Below are positions 33,793 to 42,086 of a DNA stretch of 64,000 nt, one piece after another. This stretch comes from Herbiconiux gentiana (GTDB taxonomy: Bacteria > Actinomycetota > Actinomycetes > Actinomycetales > Microbacteriaceae). The DNA lies in the NCBI RefSeq assembly GCF_024978135.1, contig NZ_JANTEZ010000008.1, positions 37,285 through 101,284 on the forward strand, given 5' to 3'. Within the stretch, counting starts at the first letter, position 1. The number at the start of each line of letters is the position of its first letter. Position numbers and translations under genes: made by a program. Under the pieces are notes generated by a model. The model was not told the origin of the DNA. It made no database searches and was given only the letters and a program-made list of their open reading frames with translations.

Positions 33793-35154
33793 ATGCTTCA
33801 CAATGATACAAAACCGGCCGCCACGGCCACGCCCGATGTCCGCCGGAAGCGCAGCAGCATGCGCTGGACGATCGTGGGCTTCTCGGCCCTCGGTCTGACC
33901 ATCGCCTATCTGGACCGTGCGGCGCTCGCCGTGGCACTGCCCTTCATGGCCGAGGAGTTCGAGATAGGCCCCGCCGTCCAAGGCGTTCTGCTGTCGTCGT
34001 TCTTCTGGACCTACGCCCTCTTCCAGATCCCCTCCGGCTGGCTGCTCGACAAGTTCGGGCCGCGCGTGATCTATCCCATCGCCGTCGGCTGGTGGTCGGT
34101 CTGGACGGCCCTCACTGCGCTCTCCACCGGTGTGGCCTCGACGATCGTCTTCCGACTCGGTCTCGGTATCGGCGAGGCGCCGGTGCAGCCGGCGAACGTC
34201 AAGGTCGTCTCCCGCTGGTTCCCGCGCCGCGAGCGCGCCTTCGCGTCGAGCCTGTTCGACATGGGTCAGCAGATCGGCACCGCCCTGTCCATCCCGGTGG
34301 TGACGGCCCTCGCCCTGTTCGCCGGATGGCGCTTCGCCTTCCTTCTGATCGGCGTCGTCGGCGCGCTCTGGGTGATCGGGTGGCTGGCCGTCTACCGCGC
34401 GCCCGAGAAGCACCGTCGCGTCAACGCGGAGGAACTCGAGTACATCAACTCCGACCAGGGTGAGATGGTGGCCGCCGCGAGCACCGGCGAGAAGAAGCCC
34501 TGGCGCGCACTGCTACGGAACAACCAGGTCTGGGCGCTCATGCTCGGCTACGTCTTCCGCTCGCTCGCCGGCGCCTTCTTCCTCACCTGGTACCCCAGCT
34601 ACCTCCTGAACGACCGGGGACTGTCGAAGGAGGAGTTCGGTCTCGTCGGGGCGATCCCCGCCGTGATCGCGATCGGGGCGACGATCCTCGGCGGCATCGT
34701 GTCCGACCGGCTGCTCGCCTCGGGGAAGGTCTCGGCCGGTGCCGCCCGCAAGATCCCGATCATCGCCGGGCTCGTGCTGAGCGCCTGCATCGCTTTCAGC
34801 CCGTTCATCGAGTCGAACGTCCTCGTGATGGTCGTGCTGACGGTCTCGAGCGCGGCCCACTCCTTCGCCGGCGCGGCCATCCTCAGCCTTCCGGCCGAGG
34901 TCGCCGAGTCCCGGGACACGGTCGGCTCCGTCGCCGGGTTCCAGAACTTCGGGTCGCAGCTCGGCAACCTGATCAGCCCCATCACCATCGGCCTGTTCCT
35001 GACCGTCAGCGACAACTCCTACGTCGGGCCACTCGTGTTCGCCGGGCTGAGCTGCCTCATCAGTGCCGCCATCTACGCCTTCTGGGTGCGCATCAAACCG
35101 GTCGTCGCATCGGCCGACGTGATCGCTCCCCCCACCGAAAGGACCACGTCATGA
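33793..35154 (+). CDS. MFS transporter, anion:cation symporter type
   Basis: A 453-residue permease from ATG 33793 after gaaggag. Twelve transmembrane helices are expected; the signature LDRAALAVALPF in helix 1, the loop motif GWLLDKFGPR and RLGLGIGEAPVQPANVKVVSRWFPRRERA match the ACS (galactonate/glucarate) subfamily. It probably imports the sugar acid degraded by the following three enzymes. It overlaps the DHDPS-family gene by ATGA. Confidence 0.92.
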   Translation: MLHNDTKPAATATPDVRRKRSSMRWTIVGFSALGLTIAYLDRAALAVALPFMAEEFEIGPAVQGVLLSSFFWTYALFQIPSGWLLDKFGPRVIYPIAVGWWSVWTALTALSTGVASTIVFRLGLGIGEAPVQPANVKVVSRWFPRRERAFASSLFDMGQQIGTALSIPVVTALALFAGWRFAFLLIGVVGALWVIGWLAVYRAPEKHRRVNAEELEYINSDQGEMVAAASTGEKKPWRALLRNNQVWALMLGYVFRSLAGAFFLTWYPSYLLNDRGLSKEEFGLVGAIPAVIAIGATILGGIVSDRLLASGKVSAGAARKIPIIAGLVLSACIAFSPFIESNVLVMVVLTVSSAAHSFAGAAILSLPAEVAESRDTVGSVAGFQNFGSQLGNLISPITIGLFLTVSDNSYVGPLVFAGLSCLISAAIYAFWVRIKPVVASADVIAPPTERTTS

Positions 35155-36119
35155 CGAAGACCGGTCTGCACCGCGACGCCCTGATCGCCCGGCTCTCCAC
35201 CGTCGTCGGCATCCCCGTGGTGCCGTTCGACGAAGACGGCGAGGTCGATCATCCGCTGCTCGCCGCGCTCGTCGACCGCCTGATCGCCGCCGGCGTCACC
35301 GCGCTCACGCCCAACGGCAACACCGGTGAGTTCTACGCACTCTCGCCCGACGAGCGCCGCGCGGTGCTGAGCACGGTGACGGAGGCGGCGGCAGGTCGGG
35401 CGGTGATCGTCGGCGGGGTCGGGCTCGACCTCGGCACCGCGATCGCCGACGCCCGCTTCGCCCGCGACCGCGGGGCGGACGCCGTGATGGTGCACCAGCC
35501 GGTGCTGCCCTACCTCTCGCCCGAGGGCTGGGTCGACTACAACCTCGCCGTCGCGCGATCGGTGCCTGAGATCGGGGTGGTGCCCTACCTGAGCTCGACG
35601 CTGATCGGCGGCGAGCAGATCGCCCGGTTGATCGACGCGGCGCCGAACGTCGTGGCGCTGAAGTACTCGGTGCCCGATCCGGTGGTGTTCGCCAGCGTGC
35701 GCTCCGACGTCGTCGCAGCCACCGCCACCGAGGTGTTGTGGATCGCCGGACTGGCCGAGTCGTACGCCCCGGCCTACTGGCAGGGTGGCGCGCGCGCCTT
35801 CACCTCCGGTCTGGTCAATGTCGTGCCCGCGACCTCCCTGGCGATGCTGACGGCACTGCGCGGGGGCGACCCGGCCGAAGCCGAGAGCGTGTGGCGGAGC
35901 ATCCGGCAGTTCGAGCACCTGCGGGCTCGCAACCGCTCGGCCGACAACGTCGCGGTGGTGAAGGAGGCCATGAACCAGCTGGGTCTCTGCCGTCGTGATC
36001 TGCGGCCCCCGAGCGCCCCGCTCGGGGAGTCCGCCCGCGCGGAAGTGCGCGATGCGATCGCCGACTGGCCCGCGGCGCCGCCGCTGCACCGCGCCGAGAC
36101 CGCGGGGGTGCGGGCATGA
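35151..36119 (+). CDS. DHDPS/NAL-family dehydratase or aldolase
   Basis: A 322-residue class-I TIM-barrel enzyme. The Schiff-base Lys is K171 (VALKYS), the catalytic Tyr is Y121 (LPYLSPEG), and the substrate-carboxylate loop is NGNTGEF, analogous to GGTGEF of 5-dehydro-4-deoxyglucarate dehydratase (KdgD). In this context it should convert a 2-keto-3-deoxy sugar acid either to alpha-ketoglutaric semialdehyde (dehydratase) or by retro-aldol cleavage. The downstream semialdehyde dehydrogenase favours the dehydratase role. It is coupled on both sides by ATGA overlaps. Confidence 0.88.
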   Translation: MTKTGLHRDALIARLSTVVGIPVVPFDEDGEVDHPLLAALVDRLIAAGVTALTPNGNTGEFYALSPDERRAVLSTVTEAAAGRAVIVGGVGLDLGTAIADARFARDRGADAVMVHQPVLPYLSPEGWVDYNLAVARSVPEIGVVPYLSSTLIGGEQIARLIDAAPNVVALKYSVPDPVVFASVRSDVVAATATEVLWIAGLAESYAPAYWQGGARAFTSGLVNVVPATSLAMLTALRGGDPAEAESVWRSIRQFEHLRARNRSADNVAVVKEAMNQLGLCRRDLRPPSAPLGESARAEVRDAIADWPAAPPLHRAETAGVRA

Positions 36120-37264
36120 CGGTCATCGAGCAGCTCGACACCTACCTGCAGCGCGTCGGCGACCGACCGCGAGTGCTGGTCAAGATCACCACCGACGACG
36201 GGCTGGAGGGTTGGGCCGAGGTCTACAACCACGGCCCTGACCTGGCCTTCCCTCCGCTGCTGGAGTACCTGTTCGAGCAGATCAAGGGCATCGACGCTCG
36301 CCGCACCTCGTACGTGTCCCAGTTGCTGCTGCAGTCGTCGCGGTTCCCACCCGGCGCCCTGGGGCTCGCCGCCCTCGCCGCGATCGACCACGCGTTATGG
36401 GACATCGCGGGCAAGGCCGCCGGGCTGCCCGTCTACCAGCTGCTCGGCGGCGCCGTGCGCGACCGGGTGCGCGTCTACGCGGGTCTGTACTCGGCACCCG
36501 ACCTCCCCGAGCTGCTCGACCGCACGAGCGAGCTGCACGAGAGCGGCGGCTTCACCGCCTTCAAGCTCAGCCCCTACCGAACCGAACTGCATCGGCACCG
36601 CTTCGGCGTCGTCGCCGCCGAGCTGGGGCGGTACTTCGGCGAGGTGAGGGATGCGCATCCCGACGACGTCGAGTTCGCCTTCGACGCCCACGCCTGCCTG
36701 TGGGCGCCGCAGCAGGCGGTGGCGCTCGGCGCCGCACTGGCCCCGAACGACCCGCTCTTCCTCGAGGAGCCGATCCGCCCCGAGCACCTGCCGTCCTGGG
36801 CGCGCATCCGCTCGGAATTGTCGGCGCTGTCGGTGCCGCTCGCCACCGGCGAATCGCTCTACTCTCCGAATGAGTTCCTCGGACTGCTGAGCGTGCAGGG
36901 CGCGGACATCGTGCAGCCCGACATCTGCGTGGTCGGCGGGCTGACCCAGATGGTGAAGATCGCGCACCTCGCCGAGGCCCACTACGTGCCCGTCGCGCCG
37001 CACAACCCGCTCGGGCCGCTCGCGACCGCGGCCAACGTGCACTTCGCGGCGGCCACGACGAACTTCTCGATCCTGGAGTACAAGCCCGACCCGGTGTCGT
37101 GGTGCCACGACCCCTACACCCCGGTCGACGGACACCTCGAGTTGCGACCGGACCGTCCCGGCTGGGGCATCACCATCGACGAATCCGCCCTCGTCGAGAA
37201 CGACTGGGTGCACTGGGAACGACGCGTGCCCGTGAAGCCGGACGGTTCGACGGGGTGGATGTGA
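36116..37264 (+). CDS. enolase-superfamily sugar-acid dehydratase (MR/MLE)
   Basis: A 382-residue protein of the mandelate racemase/muconate lactonising group. Mg ligands are D190 (FDAHAC), E217 or E218 (FLEEPI) and E246 (ATGES). A base Lys is visible in FKLSP, and an APHNPLGP His motif near ~304 resembles galactonate-type dehydratases. It should dehydrate the imported aldonate/aldarate to its 2-keto-3-deoxy form. The exact sugar acid (galactonate, arabinonate, glucarate or other) is not decidable here. Confidence 0.9.
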   Translation: MTVIEQLDTYLQRVGDRPRVLVKITTDDGLEGWAEVYNHGPDLAFPPLLEYLFEQIKGIDARRTSYVSQLLLQSSRFPPGALGLAALAAIDHALWDIAGKAAGLPVYQLLGGAVRDRVRVYAGLYSAPDLPELLDRTSELHESGGFTAFKLSPYRTELHRHRFGVVAAELGRYFGEVRDAHPDDVEFAFDAHACLWAPQQAVALGAALAPNDPLFLEEPIRPEHLPSWARIRSELSALSVPLATGESLYSPNEFLGLLSVQGADIVQPDICVVGGLTQMVKIAHLAEAHYVPVAPHNPLGPLATAANVHFAAATTNFSILEYKPDPVSWCHDPYTPVDGHLELRPDRPGWGITIDESALVENDWVHWERRVPVKPDGSTGWM

Positions 37265-37313
37265 ATCGAAGCCCCCTCCCCTCCCCGCGGCCGAGACGAA
37301 GGATCTGCACGAC

Positions 37314-38813
37314 ATGACCACCATCACCACCACCGACCCGGCGACCGGAGTGCGCCGCACCCTCGACCTCGAGGAGACCGACGCGGCAGGCCTCGCCTCT
37401 GCCGTCTCGTCCGCCACCGCCGCGACGGCGGAGCTCCAGGCACTCGGGCGCTCCGGGCGAGCCCGGCTGCTGGAAGCGATCGCCGACGCCCTCGATGCGC
37501 GGCGCGAAGACATCGTCGCCACCGCCGACGCGGAGACCGCCCTCGGCGCGGTGCGCCTGAACGGCGAGCTCACCCGCACGGGCTACCAATTGAGGTTCTT
37601 CGCCGAGGTGTTGCGCGAGGGCTCCTACCTCGAAGCCGTCATCGACCACGCGGGCGACACCCCGATGGGCCCCCGGCCCGATCTCCGGCGGATGCTCGTC
37701 CCGATCGGCCCCGTCGCCGTGTACGCCGCGAGCAATTTCCCCCTCGCCTTCTCGGTGCCGGGAGGGGACACGGCGGCCGCACTGGCCGCCGGGGCGGGAG
37801 TCGTCGTCAAGGCGCATCCCGCGCATCCGGCCACCAGCGCCCTCGTCGCGTCGGTGATCGCCGAGGTGACGGACCCCCTGGTGGGACGGGCGGTGTCGGT
37901 GGTCTACGGCTACGCGGCCGGGATCGACCTCGTGCAGGCGCCCGGCATCCGTGCCGCCAGCTTCACCGGATCACCGGGCGGTGGACGCGCGCTGGCCGAG
38001 CTCGCCGCGAACCGGCCCTCGCCGATCCCGTTCTACGGCGAGCTCGGGAGCATCAACCCGGTGCTCGTGTCTCCCGCCGCTGCTGCAGCTCGGGGCGAGA
38101 GCATCGCGGAGGGCCTCGCCGCGTCGATCGTGCAGGGCGGCGGACAGTTCTGCACCAAGCCCGGCATTGCGCTCGTGCCGGTCGGGCCGGCCGGCGACGC
38201 CCTCGTCGGGGCCCTCTCGGCGTCGGTCGCGCACGTCGGCGCGAAGCCGGCGCTCACCGCCGGGATGGCCTCGGCCTACGACGCCGGACTCGACGAGCTG
38301 ACCGCGGTTCCGGGCGCTGCCCTGGTGAGCCGCGGTTCGGCGAGCTCGACCATCGGGTCGACGACCCCGGCCCTCGTGGAGTTCGTCGGCGACGAGCTGC
38401 CCACCCGTCTGGCCGAAGAATGCTTCGGGCCGGTGGCCGTCGTGGTGCGCTATCGCGACGACGAGCACGCCGCGCGGCTCGCCTCGGCGCTGCCCGGCAC
38501 TCTCACCGCGACGCTGTTCATCGAACCCGGCGACGCCGGGGTGCCGATGGCTCGTGTCGCGGTCGCCGAGCGGGCGGGGCGAATCCTCTACGACCAGTAC
38601 CCGACGGGGGTGGCCGTCGCCTGGGCCCAGAATCACGGTGGCCCGTGGCCCTCCACCGACTCCGTGCACACCTCGGTGGGGGCGACCTCGATCAGGCGGT
38701 ACCTCCGTCCGGTCGCGTGGCAGAACGCTCCCGCCGCCGAGTTGCCGCCGGAGCTGCGCGACGGGCCCGTCGACCTGCCGCGCCGGGTGGACGGGGTGAT
38801 GGTCCTTCCGTGA
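37314..38813 (+). CDS. aldehyde dehydrogenase, alpha-ketoglutaric semialdehyde type
   Basis: A 499-residue NAD(P)-dependent dehydrogenase from ATG 37314 (gaagga upstream). The general base is E243 (YGELGSINPV) and the nucleophile is C280 (GGGQFCTKPG), the pattern of the KGSA/NADP-dependent fatty-aldehyde-like branch. It would oxidise alpha-ketoglutaric semialdehyde to 2-oxoglutarate, closing the non-phosphorylative pathway begun by the two upstream enzymes. A hairpin with the stop codon in its loop follows directly. Confidence 0.9.
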   Translation: MTTITTTDPATGVRRTLDLEETDAAGLASAVSSATAATAELQALGRSGRARLLEAIADALDARREDIVATADAETALGAVRLNGELTRTGYQLRFFAEVLREGSYLEAVIDHAGDTPMGPRPDLRRMLVPIGPVAVYAASNFPLAFSVPGGDTAAALAAGAGVVVKAHPAHPATSALVASVIAEVTDPLVGRAVSVVYGYAAGIDLVQAPGIRAASFTGSPGGGRALAELAANRPSPIPFYGELGSINPVLVSPAAAAARGESIAEGLAASIVQGGGQFCTKPGIALVPVGPAGDALVGALSASVAHVGAKPALTAGMASAYDAGLDELTAVPGAALVSRGSASSTIGSTTPALVEFVGDELPTRLAEECFGPVAVVVRYRDDEHAARLASALPGTLTATLFIEPGDAGVPMARVAVAERAGRILYDQYPTGVAVAWAQNHGGPWPSTDSVHTSVGATSIRRYLRPVAWQNAPAAELPPELRDGPVDLPRRVDGVMVLP

Positions 38814-38821
38814 ACGGAAGG
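38804..38821. terminator. hairpin containing the ALDH stop codon
   Basis: A perfect 7-bp stem ccttccg/cggaagg with loop TGAA; the TGA is the stop of the aldehyde dehydrogenase. It ends the catabolic operon, opposite the convergent sigma-linked gene. Confidence 0.65.
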
Positions 38822-38850
38822 CTCGATCAGGCGCGTCGCGGGTTTCTCGA

Positions 38851-39444
38851 TCAGATGTCCTTCGCGGTGAAGAAGTCGAGCGTGGGGGCGGCCGGGTCGC
38901 CTCCGAACCGGCAGATCCAGATCGTGCCTGTCGGCATCGGGTCGTCGGGAGTGTCGAAACCGACAGTCACCTCGGGGACGCCATCGGGGGTCGGCTGCAC
39001 GAATCGGAGGTCGTACTCGCTGGTCGCGACGGCGCCGGGGAACTCGTCCTGGCCGCGAGCGATGCAGAGATCCCACAGGGTCCGCGCGTCGTATCCGGCC
39101 ACGAGATCCGGGGTCGGGGTCTCCTCGACCAGGGGCGGAGCGGGCGGGGCGGGCGTCTCGGTCGGGACCGTGATCGTAGGCGTCGGAGGGGTGGGCGTAG
39201 GGGTCGGGCTCGGTGTCGACGTCTCAGTCGGTGAGAGAGCCGCCGGCGGCCCGGCGAACTGAGGAACCCCGGCGATCACGACCGCGACGGCCGCGGCCGT
39301 GACACCGGCCACTAGCGCTGCGGTCGCGACCACCGCCGCGATCCGTCGGAGCGAGAATCTCCTGCCGGCGGTCGATCGTGCGTTCTGGATGATCACCCGG
39401 CGCATGGATGCAGCGAGCTGCGGGTCGAGGTCCGGTCCGGTCAT
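38851..39444 (-). CDS. single-pass membrane protein cotranscribed with ECF sigma gene
   Basis: A 197-residue protein from ATG 39444, overlapping the sigma stop (ATGA). A ~33-residue cytoplasmic tail (MTGPDLDPQLAASMRRV...) precedes one transmembrane helix (~36-58), a Pro/Thr-rich linker (~70-100) and an extracytoplasmic domain with two Cys (LWDLCIARG; IWICRF). Its place next to a sigma gene suggests an anti-sigma role, but the cytoplasmic part is too short for a usual anti-sigma domain and lacks the zinc motif. The N-terminus resembles that of the 44226-45050 protein, so the two are probably paralogues. Confidence 0.75.
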   Translation of the reverse strand: MTGPDLDPQLAASMRRVIIQNARSTAGRRFSLRRIAAVVATAALVAGVTAAAVAVVIAGVPQFAGPPAALSPTETSTPSPTPTPTPPTPTITVPTETPAPPAPPLVEETPTPDLVAGYDARTLWDLCIARGQDEFPGAVATSEYDLRFVQPTPDGVPEVTVGFDTPDDPMPTGTIWICRFGGDPAAPTLDFFTAKDI

Positions 39445-40038
39445 CGTGTTCCTCCGGTCGTGATCGTGGTGCGGTTCAGTGTCGCCGAGACGTCGGCCGC
39501 GAGCCGTTGCCGGGCGCGAGACAGCCGGGACTTCACCGTTCCGACCGGGATCGAGAGGACGGCTGCGGCGTCGGCGGTCGAGAGCTGTTCGATCAGGCAC
39601 AGGGTGATGATGTCCTGATCCCGTTTGGGCAGACGGGCGAGGGCGTCCCGCACGCGACCGGTCATGGACTGCGCGTCGATCCGGTCAGCGACATCGTCCG
39701 CCGGGTCCCTGAGGTGCTCCGGTTCCCGCATCTGTTCCAGAAGGGTCCGATACCTACGTCGCGACCGGTCCACGTTCCGGGCGAGGTAGTTGGCCGTGAC
39801 GAGTAGCCAGCCGATGACCGAGCCGTCCACCACCCGGACGGATTCCCGTCGTCTCCACGCCTCGAGGAAGGTGGCCGCGGTGACGTCTCTCCGCGTCGTG
39901 CATCGTGGCGGACATCCGCTGTGCTTGATGGAAGACGCGATTGCGGTGCAGGTCGAAGATCATGGCGAACGCGCGCGAGTCGCCGGCTCGGGCCGAAGCC
40001 CAGGTGGCTTCTTCGTCGTCAGGTGTAGTGGTGGTCAC
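39441..40038 (-). pseudogene. ECF sigma factor gene disrupted by a single-base frameshift
   Basis: The N-terminal part (GTG 40038) reads to MHDAE of region 2 and then leaves frame. The remainder (EDVTAATFLEAWRRR..., region 4 with LPKRDQDIITL and VGTVKSRLSRARQRL) is in another frame ending at 39441. Deleting one T near 39888 (one A on the coding strand) restores a continuous ~198-residue protein. Restored, it aligns with the intact sigma at 45047-45628, including HDAEDV, FLE.WR, VNGS/VDGS and WLLVT. It is either a true recent pseudogene, a sequencing error, or, less likely, a frameshifting site. The downstream membrane gene remains intact. Confidence 0.85.
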
Positions 40039-40139
40039 ACTAAGAGATTGTCGTCAGCCGCGCCTCGGTTCCCGAATCGACGAAAAATCTTTCGCGCCGC
40101 AGCCTCGCTATCGTGACGGATGACGAGAGGAGCCAGCGA

Positions 40140-40766
40140 ATGCTCATCAGACACCGTGGCCACGAACCCTCGATCCATGCGTCCGCCTACATCGCACCGT
40201 CCGCGGTCATCGTCGGCCAGGTGCGGATCGAGGCGGGCGTCCGAGTCCTGCACAGCGCGGTCGTCACCGCCGAGGACGGCGCCGTCACGATCGGCGAGAA
40301 CACCGTCCTGATGGAACACGCTCTGATCCGCGGCCGATCCCGCCACCCGGTCTCGATCGGGACGGCGGTCATGATCGGGCCCCACACCCACGTGAACGGC
40401 AGCACCGTGGCCGACGACGCGTTCATCGCGACCGGTGCTTCGCTGTTCCCCGGCAGCCGCATCGGCCGCGGGGCCGAGGTGCGCATCAACGGCGTCGTGC
40501 AGGTGAACACCGTGCTCGAGGCGAGGGCGGTGGTGCCGATCGGATGGGTCGCGGTCGGATCGCCGGCGTCGATCCTCCCGCCCGAGCGCCACGACGAGAT
40601 CTGGGCGATCCAGAAGGAGCTCCACTTCACCGAGACGGTCTACGGCGCAGGACGCGAGGTGTCGATGGCCGAGCTCATGCGAGGGCAGTCCGACTTCTAC
40701 GGGTCACACATGGATGACGAGATAATCGAGCAGGACTCTGCCTCGTCCTCCGAGCGGAAGGCTTGA
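40140..40766 (+). CDS. hexapeptide-repeat (gamma-carbonic-anhydrase-like) protein
   Basis: A 208-residue left-handed beta-helix protein. The ATG at 40140, with gaggag upstream, is preferred over GTG 40113. The repeats run from PSIHASAYIAPSAVIVGQVRI to SRIGRGAEVRINGVVQ. His residues at EHALIRG and GPHTHVNG lie where the gamma-class carbonic anhydrase/YrdA metal site would be. After ~155 a helical tail ends in an acidic stretch. Catalysis is unproven; acetyl-transferase is an alternative. It is followed closely by a CPBP protease gene. Confidence 0.85.
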   Translation: MLIRHRGHEPSIHASAYIAPSAVIVGQVRIEAGVRVLHSAVVTAEDGAVTIGENTVLMEHALIRGRSRHPVSIGTAVMIGPHTHVNGSTVADDAFIATGASLFPGSRIGRGAEVRINGVVQVNTVLEARAVVPIGWVAVGSPASILPPERHDEIWAIQKELHFTETVYGAGREVSMAELMRGQSDFYGSHMDDEIIEQDSASSSERKA

Positions 40767-40768
40767 TC

Positions 40769-41524
40769 GTGCGCGTCACTCCTCGGATCTGGATCGGGCT
40801 GGCGATCTGGGCCGGCTACGTCCTGGTGATCTTCGTCGTGTCGACCATCAGCGGTGTGCCCTTCCCCGAGATCGGCACCTCCGCCGAGTCGACCTGGCGG
40901 GGAGCCGTGCTCGATCTCGCCGTCGGCGCCATCGGTCTCGTGGTGGTCGCGACGCTGCTGGGGTGGTGGCGCCCCGCGCTCTTCGAACGGCGCCGGTCAC
41001 AGCACAGCTGGCCGGTGTTCGTGCCCGTCATCATGCTCGCCGCCGCGGTGCTGAACCTGATCAACACGGACTGGTCGCAATTCGACGCGTCGTTTTTGCT
41101 CGCGCTGGTGGCACTCGGGGTTCTCGTCGGGTTCAACGAGGAGCTGATGGCCCGGGGCCTGCTGCTGACCGCGCTCCGGTCGCGCCTCGGTGAGGGCTGG
41201 GTCTGGTTCCTCTCCAGCGCCCTGTTCGGGGTGATGCACCTCGTCAACGCCGCACTCGGCGCCCCACTGGGAAGCTCGCTGCTCCAGGCGGTGCTGGCGT
41301 TCGCATCGGGGACGGCGTTCTACATCGTGCGCCGCGTCACCGGCTCGCTGATCTGGGCGATGCTGCTGCACGGGCTGTGGGACGTGTCGGTGTTCTCGGT
41401 CGGCCATGCGCCCATCTCGACCGCGTTGGGAGCCGTTCTCGGACCGGTCGTCGGCATCCTCTCGCTCGCCGTCGTCTACTGGGTGATCAAGGGAACCGAC
41501 GAACGGGTACCCGCGACCTCGTGA
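40769..41524 (+). CDS. CPBP family intramembrane metalloprotease
   Basis: A 251-residue polytopic protein. GTG 40769 is chosen because ggaagg lies 7 nt upstream; TTG 40763 is too close to it. The three CPBP/Abi motifs are intact: NEELMARG (E124, E125, R129), FGVMH (H157) and HGLWD (H201, D205). About seven transmembrane helices. These proteases cleave within the membrane in protein processing or bacteriocin self-immunity; the substrate is unknown. The gene follows the hexapeptide gene by 2 bp. Confidence 0.9.
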   Translation: MRVTPRIWIGLAIWAGYVLVIFVVSTISGVPFPEIGTSAESTWRGAVLDLAVGAIGLVVVATLLGWWRPALFERRRSQHSWPVFVPVIMLAAAVLNLINTDWSQFDASFLLALVALGVLVGFNEELMARGLLLTALRSRLGEGWVWFLSSALFGVMHLVNAALGAPLGSSLLQAVLAFASGTAFYIVRRVTGSLIWAMLLHGLWDVSVFSVGHAPISTALGAVLGPVVGILSLAVVYWVIKGTDERVPATS

Positions 41525-41567
41525 CGGGGCGGGGCGATCACGATACCTGAGGAAGGATTCACCCACC

Positions 41568-42056
41568 ATGACCGATGACCAGCAGCTGCCCGAGCGCAGC
41601 CGGATCGTGCAACAGCACCTCGCCGACGCGGGGATCGCCGCACGCGTGCGCGAGTTGCCCGATTCCACCCGCACCGCGGCCGAGGCCGCTGGCGCGCTCG
41701 GGTGCGAGGTCGGGGCCATCGCCAGCAGCCTCGTGTTCCTGGCCGACGACGAGCCTGTGCTGGTGATGACCAGCGGCCGTCACCGAGTGGACACGGGCGT
41801 TCTCGCCGGCCAGCTCGGTGCGGCGACGGTCGTGATGGCGACGGCGAAGCAGGTGCGAACGATCACGGGTCAGGCCATCGGCGGGGTCGCGCCCGTGGGG
41901 CATCCGGCCCCTGTGCGCACCGTGATCGATGACGCGCTGTCCGCGTACGACACGATCTGGGCCGCGGGCGGCACTCCGCACACCGTCGTGCCGCTGACTT
42001 TCGAGCAGCTCACGCGGCTCACCGGCGGCACCCCTGTCACGGTCGCTGCCGATTGA
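41568..42056 (+). CDS. YbaK/EbsC-type aminoacyl-tRNA deacylase
   Basis: A 162-residue single-domain editing protein from ATG 41568 after ggaagga. The YbaK fold is supported by ALGCEVGAIASSLVFLAD, the region ATAKQVRTITGQAIGGVAPVGHP (GxxPxGH motif) and IWAAGGTPHTVVPLT. Members hydrolyse mischarged tRNAs such as Cys-tRNA(Pro). It lies convergent to the xylanase gene and is probably a stand-alone housekeeping gene. Confidence 0.92.
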   Translation: MTDDQQLPERSRIVQQHLADAGIAARVRELPDSTRTAAEAAGALGCEVGAIASSLVFLADDEPVLVMTSGRHRVDTGVLAGQLGAATVVMATAKQVRTITGQAIGGVAPVGHPAPVRTVIDDALSAYDTIWAAGGTPHTVVPLTFEQLTRLTGGTPVTVAAD

Positions 42057-42086
42057 GCTCACGATGACGGAACGACGACGTGGGGG

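Noticed and set aside
38827..38853. Stop-codon repeat after the sigma-linked membrane gene (ctgatcgag twice, 24 bp apart)
   Set aside because: Two short copies with an in-frame period; does not share the frame-shifting property of the other arrays.
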